From: Serinus canaria
Lineage: Eukaryota > Chordata > Aves > Passeriformes > Fringillidae
Direction of reading: 5' to 3'
NCBI RefSeq assembly: GCF_022539315.1
Contig: NC_066343.1
Span: forward strand, 35,059,146 to 35,123,145
Length of the DNA stretch: 64,000 nt
Positions 59,601 through 64,000 of this stretch are shown piece by piece (position 1 is the first letter of the stretch; every line of letters begins with the position of its first letter). The position numbers and the translations under genes were made by a program. The notes under the pieces were generated by a model. That model ran no database searches and was not told the origin of the DNA. It saw nothing but the letters and a program-made list of their open reading frames with translations.

Positions 59601-61534
59601 CAATGATTAGGGGCCTAAGAAGGAATGAGAGAACTATGTAACATCATCAGATTCTTACAAGACTCAATTATTTCCTATTCTGCTATGTAGGCTTTTTTTC
59701 TAATTTGCTCCTTTTGAAAAACTTTTGTAAGTCTACCACAAATACCATTCCTGGGCTCTAATAGAAAAATCCCAAAACTTTCAGAAACCAGTAGCATTTT
59801 TAGTAAAACTGCCTTTCTGGAGATGCACAGGTTGTGGAGGGGAGATCTAGTAGAGACCCCATATACTAAATATTTTACAGGATGAAAAACCTTCTTGAAG
59901 AATCATTTTCCTTGCGCACAACTATATCTACCTCAGCCTGGTTGCAACACAACCATTCTTTCATCCAAGGACTGGATCCAGCTCCTTCCAAAACACACAA
60001 AAACCAGACCAATCTTTATAGAACACCAAATTCTTCTTAACACTCTGTAACAATACAGGCCCTTGTGAACAAAAGACCAGGTACATGGTATACACCCAGA
60101 GAATATAAATGTAAAAAACTAAATCATGAATATAATGGAGAAGCATTTCTACAGTTGGACTAACAATATATTGGAATCTTGACTTTTTACGAGTACTCAA
60201 CATCCAAATCCAGAAGGTTAAAATCCCCCAAGAAATAAGATTCAGAAAATATACATACTTATCCAAAGATGGTTCCTGAACAAATGGGTAGCATGTAGTT
60301 AAGTACCTAGGAAAGACACATGCTTCTGAGGGTTCTGACCATGCCACAGTTACCGCCGCATGCTTTGGAACAAATGGTTTGACCTCTGCTGACAACTTGA
60401 TGCCCTGAGAAACAAAATGTTTTTTGGCTACATGCATTTGGAGATTAATGTTATTAAGTGAAAAACACTCAGTCTCATGAGCTTAACTCTCATTGGAAAG
60501 TGTTAGTTTGCTCTTTTCTACAAAACATGCAAAACAATAAAGCTCGCCAAAAGGAAATTGAGAAATAAAGTGAAAATAAAACTAAGGAATTTAAAGAAAC
60601 ATCTGACTGCTCTGTAAAGTCACTTAATACCCTCATTCATCATGAAACACTCACAAAGGTCAGTTATGAAAAGGACAGAAGCCTGCTTAAAACAAAATGC
60701 AGTAAATGCAAATATATGAATTTTCACTTCATATTTGAGCAGTATAAACTAAAATTCATAAATATACTAACACTACCGTTAATCAAATTCTGTAACATGT
60801 ACATTTGTAACAAAAATGACTTTGTGCACATCTGTATTTTAAAGCTGAAATGATCATTTCATATCATAGCCTTCTTGTTTCTAGCACAACACAAATTTAT
60901 TAAGACAAGCGTTCCATTTGTTCTGAATTACCATCTACTTAAACTGGGTATGTATATATGGAAGGACAATGAAATGAAACTCAAAGTATTTACTGCCATC
61001 AAAACACGAAGGAGGCAAGGGCGACTGTAGCCTCATCACTAACGGAACCTGACCAGGTCATAGGTCCATGTGCACAACGCTCCCACTACTGGTTAGAATC
61101 TGGTCACCCAGCCTTACAGTGTTTGGGATGTACACCTGTCCTTGCAGAGGACCCTCCACTCTGAATAAGAAAAGGTTTTCACGCTTGAGCTCACTGGAAG
61201 TTAATGTCTGGAGTTGCCCATCGCTGGGCTTCAAACTGAGCGAACCCTGTCCCACGGTTTTGACCTTCTAGAAGGACCCCTCCCCCAGTCCTGGACCAAA
61301 GGCTGATCCAAGGAGCGGTGGGAGTCACCCTGCCAGGGGAACCGTACGGGCAACCGGAGCGCTCGGCCCAGGCTGGTGAAGGGCCCTCGGGGCGGGGAGC
61401 GGCCCGAGGCGATCCGCCGCTAGGCGGCTCCTGGAGAGCCGGGAAGAACCGGGGAGGGGGCAGGGGACTGCAGGTGCTGCCGCTGCCCTTACCTCGCCGC
61501 CGCGGCCCGAGCGCGTCCGCCTCTCGGCCGACAT
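35855..61534 (-). CDS. SECISBP2: SECIS-binding protein 2 (SBP2)
   Basis: SBP2 binds the SECIS hairpin in the 3' UTR of selenoprotein mRNAs and helps eEFSec deliver Sec-tRNA at UGA codons (established). Eighteen coding exons are found: 61534-61493, 60404-60259, 58396-58204, 56204-56075, 55666-55516, 54412-54325, 50674-50550, 50022-49864, 47178-47077, 45744-45622, 44468-44336, 41836-41667, 40896-40758, 40314-40185, 38507-38287, 37527-37373, 36936-36735 and 35964-35855. The poorly conserved N-terminal half has a Lys-rich block. The SECIS-interaction region has [12 protein letters not shown] and [19 protein letters not shown]. The C-terminal L7Ae-type RNA-binding domain lies in exons 15-17. The sum is 2519 nt: one base is missing relative to an open 839-residue frame, in exon 4, while every other junction is in phase. 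Human SBP2 is 854 residues. Confidence 0.95.
36735..36936 (-). CDS. SECISBP2: SECISBP2 exon 17
   Basis: 202 nt, phase 0 to phase 1, donor gtaagt. Encodes [20 protein letters not shown], matching human DQFHKMVELTVAARQAYK, then an acidic divergent stretch ending DSDEDVPNY. Confidence 0.93.
37373..37527 (-). CDS. SECISBP2: SECISBP2 exon 16, L7Ae RNA-binding core
   Basis: 155 nt, phase 1 to phase 0. Encodes [40 protein letters not shown] and FSYDGAQ, the canonical L7Ae/L30e RNA-binding motif. Confidence 0.97.
38287..38507 (-). CDS. SECISBP2: SECISBP2 exon 15, RNA-binding domain
   Basis: 221 nt, phase 2 to phase 1, donor gtaagt. Encodes [37 protein letters not shown], then [20 protein letters not shown] and NCEKIQSKG. 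Nearly identical to human; this is the start of the L7Ae fold that contacts the SECIS kink-turn. Confidence 0.97.
40185..40314 (-). CDS. SECISBP2: SECISBP2 exon 14
   Basis: 130 nt, phase 1 to phase 2, donor gtaagt. Variable N-terminal part, then [10 protein letters not shown], which leads into the RNA-binding domain (human FPKIHSRRFRDYC). Confidence 0.92.
40758..40896 (-). CDS. SECISBP2: SECISBP2 exon 13
   Basis: 139 nt, phase 0 to phase 1, donor gtatgt. Encodes [19 protein letters not shown], matching the human IILKERQERKQRLQE, then an acidic variable stretch. Confidence 0.93.
41622..41663. repeat. 42 bp poly(A)/poly(T) tract at a splice donor
   Basis: An uninterrupted run of 42 A on the plus strand, read as T42 in the SECISBP2 pre-mRNA starting 4 nt inside the intron. 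Probably length-polymorphic. Confidence 0.95.
41667..41836 (-). CDS. SECISBP2: SECISBP2 exon 12, SECIS-interaction region
   Basis: 170 nt, phase 1 to phase 0. Encodes [29 protein letters not shown] and [12 protein letters not shown], almost identical to human. The donor is AAAAAG/gtcttt, weak at +3 to +6, and is followed by a 42 nt T run on this strand. Confidence 0.95.
41837..44335 (-). other. SECISBP2 intron 11
   Basis: 2.5 kb intron. No repeat family or RNA gene is recognised; small ORFs here are random. Confidence 0.75.
44336..44468 (-). CDS. SECISBP2: SECISBP2 exon 11, SECIS-interaction region
   Basis: 133 nt, phase 0 to phase 1. Encodes [20 protein letters not shown] then SPKPVVFS. 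The [10 protein letters not shown] block is the conserved core of the SECIS-interaction domain that, with the L7Ae domain, is needed for SECIS binding (family knowledge). Confidence 0.95.
44469..45621 (-). other. SECISBP2 intron 10
   Basis: 1.15 kb intron with nothing recognised. Confidence 0.75.
45622..45744 (-). CDS. SECISBP2: SECISBP2 exon 10
   Basis: 123 nt, phase 0 to phase 0, acceptor aaattctaag, donor gtaagt. Encodes [20 protein letters not shown] and VLVERKKTQ. Recognised by position and phase rather than strong conservation. Confidence 0.75.
45745..47076 (-). other. SECISBP2 intron 9, containing a CR1 copy
   Basis: CR1 occupies 45842-46420. The following 250 bp ends in tgtgtaataaatctttttta near 46660, which might be another element's poly(A) end, but I cannot assign a family. 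Confidence 0.7.
45842..46420 (+). mobile_element. CR1 LINE fragment, antisense to SECISBP2
   Basis: Matches recalled CR1 consensus blocks: gatgccatccagaatgatgg, agttcagcaaggccaagtgc, tgtgtccagctttgggatcc, cccagcacaagaaagacatg and agaaatgatcagagggctgg. Both ends are truncated and it lacks the CR1 terminal repeat. The frame at 46166-46573 is a CR1 remnant ([20 protein letters not shown]), not a host gene. Confidence 0.9.
47077..47178 (-). CDS. SECISBP2: SECISBP2 exon 9
   Basis: 102 nt, phase 0 to phase 0, donor gtaagt. Encodes [20 protein letters not shown], a clear match to the human AEEFPNLAVASERRDR. Confidence 0.93.
47179..49863 (-). other. SECISBP2 intron 8
   Basis: 2.7 kb intron. A plus-strand open frame at 47438-47764 has no recognised product. 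No repeat family is recognised. Confidence 0.7.
49864..50022 (-). CDS. SECISBP2: SECISBP2 exon 8, poly-lysine block
   Basis: 159 nt, phase 0 to phase 0. Encodes [10 protein letters not shown], a run of eleven lysines, [15 protein letters not shown] and TVQEPPKIE; the last matches the human LTVQEPPRIED. The acceptor is a CAGCAG tandem. A basic run of this kind may act as a nuclear localisation signal (inference). Confidence 0.92.
50550..50674 (-). CDS. SECISBP2: SECISBP2 exon 7
   Basis: 125 nt, phase 1 to phase 0, donor gtactt. Encodes [18 protein letters not shown] and [15 protein letters not shown]. It is separated from exon 6 by a 3.65 kb intron loaded with transposons. Confidence 0.8.
51299..52472 (+). 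mobile_element. Old avian ERVL-like LTR, interrupted by a nested LTR
   Basis: The left part resembles a recalled songbird LTR: taatgggtttagatggc and ttttggtagcagggcgag, then tggaacagagattcccctac and accatggtgaggcagctgtg, then tcaagttgagtctgttttg and atctccctgtccttatt. The right part resumes after the insertion with atcttattttcttctcctgt, gctgctgaggagggagagcc and ccatggtcaatccaccca. Both halves together follow the order of one LTR. Edges are approximate and no clear target duplication of the older copy was found. Antisense to SECISBP2. Confidence 0.65.
51859..52365 (+). mobile_element. Nested LTR, about 507 bp, with GTTCAC target duplication
   Basis: Flanked by GTTCAC at 51853-51858 and 52366-52371, a 6 bp direct repeat as expected of ERVK-type integration (family knowledge). 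Begins TGTTGTATTG. Inside are a TATA box (ttataagctgctg, about 52144) and a poly(A) signal (AATAAA, 52211-52216), in U3-R order. GC-rich sequence follows. The right end reads GCAAA rather than the usual CA, so the exact boundary is uncertain. Confidence 0.72.
53190..54085 (+). mobile_element. CR1 LINE fragment, antisense to SECISBP2
   Basis: CR1 blocks: caagttcacagatgacatca, gagggatctggacaggctgg, aggccacacctcgaaggtgt, tccagttctggggcccggac, caccacctgaaaggagc-type text near 53800 and ttggttatgatctcttccaa at the end. It is degenerate, 5' truncated, and about 900 bp long. The frame at 53568-53966 is a relic of its ORF2. Confidence 0.88.
54325..54412 (-). CDS. SECISBP2: SECISBP2 exon 6
   Basis: 88 nt, phase 0 to phase 1, acceptor tattttgcag, donor gtaagt. 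Encodes [20 protein letters not shown]. Weakly conserved, but phases on both sides agree. Confidence 0.8.
55516..55666 (-). CDS. SECISBP2: SECISBP2 exon 5
   Basis: 151 nt, phase 2 to phase 0, donor gtaagt. Encodes [18 protein letters not shown], then [13 protein letters not shown] and VHHKNTP, corresponding to the human SKPEFEFTTLDFPEL region. Confidence 0.85.
56075..56204 (-). CDS. SECISBP2: SECISBP2 exon 4, with apparent one-base frameshift
   Basis: Exon 3 enters in phase 0 and reads [18 protein letters not shown], like the human KKTYDQQKFDSERAD region. The next exon needs phase 2, and only a different frame at the 3' end of this exon supplies it, reading [15 protein letters not shown] and continuing into FNKATNKK. 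One base is therefore missing between about 56150 and 56080. Upstream of that the second frame has a TGA, and downstream the first frame ends in the wrong phase. The acceptor is a CAGCAG tandem (start 56204 or 56201). It could be an assembly error, a real mutation or an undetected splice variant. Confidence 0.75.
58204..58396 (-). CDS. SECISBP2: SECISBP2 exon 3
   Basis: 193 nt, phase 2 to phase 0, donor gtgagc. Encodes [30 protein letters not shown] and RQESKSLSK. It aligns with the human Tyr/Ser-rich NVYSVPGSQYLYN region. Confidence 0.85.
58397..60258 (-). other. SECISBP2 intron 2
   Basis: 1.9 kb intron with a small octamer repeat at 59367-59402 (agtaattg units). Nothing else is recognised. 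Confidence 0.75.
59367..59402. repeat. Octamer tandem repeat
   Basis: About four units of agtaattg with drift (agtaatta, agtaactg). Confidence 0.8.
60259..60404 (-). CDS. SECISBP2: SECISBP2 exon 2
   Basis: 146 nt, phase 0 to phase 2, donor gtatgt. Encodes [23 protein letters not shown] and [11 protein letters not shown], matching the conserved SBP2 N terminus. The reading beyond 60259 is intron. Confidence 0.93.
60405..61492 (-). other. SECISBP2 intron 1
   Basis: 1.1 kb. The first 180 bp on the promoter side (61310-61492) is part of the CpG island; the rest is AT-rich with nothing recognised. Confidence 0.75.
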
Positions 61535-61735
61535 GGCGCGGGGGGCGCGGCCCCGCTCCCGCCGCCCGGCCCGGCGCAGGGCGCGCCGCGATGACGCCAC
61601 GGCCCCGCCCCGCCCGCGCTGCCGGGGCGGTGTGCGCGCGGCCGCTCCCGGCGCGGCCCGACAGGCCCCGTACGGGCGGAGAGGCATCGGCAGCGTCAGG
61701 GGCTCTGCCAAGCCGCCCTGCCGATCCTGTCACAT
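61310..61735 (-). promoter_or_regulatory. SECISBP2: CpG-island promoter of SECISBP2
   Basis: An abrupt GC- and CpG-rich block in an AT-rich window, covering the start codon (61534) and about 200 bp upstream. Upstream of the ATG are clustered GC boxes (ggccccgccccgcccgcg near 61601-61620) and an ATF/CREB-like tgacgcca at 61592-61599. No TATA box is seen, as is usual for a housekeeping gene. The transcription start is inferred near 61550-61650. Confidence 0.85.
61493..61534 (-). CDS. SECISBP2: SECISBP2 exon 1 with start codon
   Basis: ATG at 61534-61532 in the CpG island, encoding [14 protein letters not shown], donor gtaagg, phase 0. The next exon continues with the conserved [13 protein letters not shown], which fixes this frame. 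The longer upstream frame from 61711 would add a low-complexity Arg/Ala/Gly segment and is not needed. Confidence 0.8.
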
Positions 61736-62364
61736 AGGAGAAAGGACGGCACGGAATTAAGGCAGGCACGCACCGGTGACAGCCACCCAGGACTGGGGTG
61801 GTGACGTTCTGGGGAAAAGCATGACTGAAGCAGAGCTCGCCAAGATTATAAGTGAAGGTGCTGGGTTCAGACTTGGACAATCCTGCTATAGCCAGCCTGG
61901 TACAGACCAGCGCTTGGGACAGACATCGCTCGCTCTTTTTCTCCCCAAACTTTCCAGATTACTTGCTTGGTCTGTCTCCATGAGAGCTCGCATTACACAG
62001 GCGGAGCACGTACTTAACCCTGCTTTTGTTGGCCTTTCAAATTGTGCACAGCCATAATGCAACTTGCCTTTGAAATGAACCCGTTACTCTTAAGAGTTAC
62101 TCAATATACAGAACCACCTCCCACAAAGCCACAGTGACAATTTGGATGCAAGACGGGAAGAGCAGGCTAAAACCCCAAAGTAAAAATTAACTGGTATTGG
62201 CAAAGTTGAACAAAGGAGCCTAAAAAGCTCTTCAAAATATTGAGTACTACTCAACCAAGTAATACCAGGTTTATCAAATGAGTTTCGTTTTTTGAAGTAG
62301 GCACTCTTAAAAAATATTAGACAATGAATATTTGTTTTGTCCATTAAATCACAAGTCCAGACAG
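61736..62364. other. Intergenic sequence between SECISBP2 promoter and CKS2 3' end
   Basis: About 630 bp without recognised gene or repeat. The plus-strand ORF at 61776-62057 has no recognisable product. Confidence 0.65.
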
Positions 62365-62749
62365 GTTTCATTCAAGAAGTTTATTTCTTAAGCATCCTTA
62401 CTACTGAACAATTTAACTACTGGATTTGAACATACTACACTACAGCAAAAAATTTGAGTGCAAAAGTTACAGAACACTAACAAGTGATGAGTTAATCAGA
62501 ATATGCAGCACAAACAACACAATTTAAGTCACAGAGGCACTTACATTAACAGTAAAAGATAAAGTCATCACTCTTTGAACATCATAGCAGCCTGCTTGGA
62601 ATTGCATTTGACTGAGCTTTGTTGCTGTGAATAATACAGCTCATGCACAGGTTTGGATGTATGTTTTGTAAATTTAAAAGTATTCACTGAATACTACCAA
62701 CATATATACACTCATATACATAGTTCCAGAAGATTCAAAAGGCCACGGC
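62365..62749 (-). other. CKS2: CKS2 3' UTR
   Basis: Short AT-rich untranslated region from the stop to the inferred cleavage site. CKS2 mRNAs are short in other vertebrates too. Confidence 0.7.
62380..62385 (-). terminator. CKS2: Poly(A) signal of CKS2
   Basis: AATAAA on the minus strand (agaaataaact), about 365 nt after the CKS2 stop, with T-rich sequence beyond. Confidence 0.75.
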
Positions 62750-62802
62750 TTATTTCTGCTCATCCTTTGGAAGTGGTCTTCTGAAGAGCAGAATATGTGG
62801 TT
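62750..62802 (-). CDS. CKS2: CKS2 exon 3 with stop
   Basis: 53 nt, acceptor tttttctgcag, encoding [17 protein letters not shown] and TAA at 62752-62750. Confidence 0.97.
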
Positions 62803-63853
62803 CTGCAGAAAAAAAATTGAACAAAGTGTGAGTTTGTACAAATCTTGATTAAAGGGATTTCTTTAATCTTTAACAATAGTTGAGGCTTAGTTTCAAATAA
62901 ATAATTAGAAAGCCCCCACATGTAATATAACAGACCAAGTATGCAGTACTCTTAGAACAGGTAAGTTTTTATTTTTATGCTGGCAGTATGATAAACTTAA
63001 GATCCTTACAGGAGGGAAGTGCTGGGAAAATCCAGAGTATTTTATAATGTCTCTTTACATTAGGCTATTTGATAAACACTGTTACTGTAACTTAGACTAA
63101 CAAAATGCAGATGCTGTCTGTTAGGCACATGTTAAACACCCACAAAATCCACCTTGGCTAATACAGCTGCTCCCATTATTAGCAATCTTCTTAATTTTAA
63201 ATGCCTCCAAAAAAGTCTAAAATATCAAAGGTACCCAAATAAGGGAAACTCTGGAAGGCTATGCTAATTTCTTCACCTGATTCTTCAAAAACTTGGAACT
63301 CCATGTTGCTGCAATTTATCAATCAGCCTGTTACTTTTTAGTCAGCCTTGTCAATGGCACAAGCCTGGAATGGCTGTTCCTGCATTACCAACATCCTAGT
63401 TAATAAGGGCCTTAGCACCCCTTCAACTGAAATACTGATTTTTCAGGAGGCTCTACAGCTAGAGTTAATACTATCCTCCAGAATTCTCAGAGGATTAATA
63501 CAGTACCTTGTCTATACGAGCATCTATTAAGCTGTTGTACAAAAAAAGTAGGTGTGTCAGCTTTATGATTTAAAGATATGCTGCTATATTAACTTTGGTT
63601 CAATCACTGCATACTCATGTTATTTAAGAACTCAGAAAAGCCTGTTTCTAAGGGAAGAGTTAGAAACAATCTCCAGTCTGATATTTGACTTTTCCATTTG
63701 CCTAATTCTGTTCAGATGTGCTCACCTGGCTCATGGATCATATAGTGAACCCAGCCAAGACTCTGCTGAACACCAAGTCGTCTCCACTCTTCTTCAGACA
63801 TCAGATGAGATTTTGGCACTTGTTTTGAAAGTTCTCGTGGCAGCATCACATGT
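62750..63853 (-). CDS. CKS2: CDC28 protein kinase regulatory subunit 2, last two exons
   Basis: CKS proteins are about 79 residues, bind cyclin-dependent kinases and recognise phosphothreonine on CDK substrates (established). Two exons are present, 63853-63726 and 62802-62750, reading [40 protein letters not shown] and [19 protein letters not shown]. The ending KDEQK and RELSKQVPK favour CKS2 over CKS1B. The HxPEPH segment that forms the beta hinge is intact as HEPEPH. Exon 1, with the start and the YSDKY segment, lies beyond base 64000. CKS2 and SECISBP2 run in the same direction, with the CKS2 end about 0.6 kb from the SECISBP2 promoter. Confidence 0.96.
62803..63725 (-). other. CKS2 intron 2
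   Basis: 0.9 kb intron; nothing recognised. Confidence 0.75.
63726..63853 (-). CDS. CKS2: CKS2 exon 2
   Basis: 128 nt, phase 2 to phase 1, acceptor ctctacag, donor gtgagc. Completes the Arg codon of the EYR/HVMLP junction used in vertebrate CKS genes and ends in IHEP. Confidence 0.96.
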
Positions 63854-64000
63854 CTGTAGAGGTTTAATTATTAAACACACACAAAAAATACTATACACTA
63901 GAAAATTGGAAGATATCTTCACTGAAAGACAGTTACCACGTTAAGAATACTCACTTGGCCTATAGAGAAAACAGGAGTACTGAATCTTGGCATGAATTTT

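Noticed and set aside
35855..61534. Idea that this is a decaying W-chromosome gametolog or pseudogene of SECISBP2
   Set aside because: Seventeen of eighteen exons are intact and in phase with good splice sites; a single missing base is better explained by an assembly error or a local variant.
61191..61880. Long Arg/Ala/Gly/Pro frames on both strands near the SECISBP2 start
   Set aside because: GC-rich CpG-island sequence has few stop codons. Only the short frame from 61534 joins in phase to the conserved exon 2.

Overview
The window is vertebrate nuclear DNA, most likely from a bird and probably a songbird. The evidence is small coding exons with GT-AG introns, CR1 LINE fragments, avian-type ERVL-like LTRs, one CpG-island promoter, and no bacterial gene structure. 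Three genes are recognised from their translated exons: SEMA4D (+ strand, 5' exons outside the window), SECISBP2 (- strand, complete) and CKS2 (- strand, last two exons only). This neighbourhood matches human 9q22, which corresponds to the avian Z chromosome (established synteny; the Z assignment here is inference).

Region 1-16965 holds twelve consecutive SEMA4D coding exons. They run from the middle of the sema domain through the PSI domain to a large terminal exon with the Ig domain, transmembrane helix and cytoplasmic tail, followed by a 1.5 kb 3' UTR with clustered poly(A) signals. All phases agree and the exons sum to 775 residues.

Region 17323-32333 holds a second 3' end for SEMA4D. 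Four exons (17323-17529, 28526-28735, 31449-31546, 32051-32080) join in phase to the PSI exon. They replace the membrane-anchored end with a different Ig-like domain and a short Trp-rich tail, with their own stop and poly(A) signal. This predicts a secreted semaphorin made by splicing. A CR1 3' tail and a 1.3 kb CR1 fragment lie in its introns.

Region 32605-34900 is the tail-to-tail gap between SEMA4D and SECISBP2. It contains a complete 533 bp solo LTR with a perfect 5 bp target duplication and a perfect 12 bp hairpin.

Region 34905-61730 is SECISBP2, 18 coding exons read right to left, ending in a CpG-island promoter near 61310-61735. The exons sum to 2519 nt, one base short of an open frame; the discrepancy lies in exon 4 (56075-56204). 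Introns carry two CR1 copies, an old LTR with a younger LTR inserted in it (6 bp duplication GTTCAC), and a 42 bp poly(A) beside one splice donor.

Region 62365-64000 is the 3' half of CKS2 with its short 3' UTR.

Functionally the three genes are unrelated neighbours: a cell-surface guidance and immune ligand, the SECIS-binding factor that recodes UGA as selenocysteine, and a CDK regulatory subunit. The most interesting signals are the alternative secreted SEMA4D end and the apparent one-base frameshift in SECISBP2.
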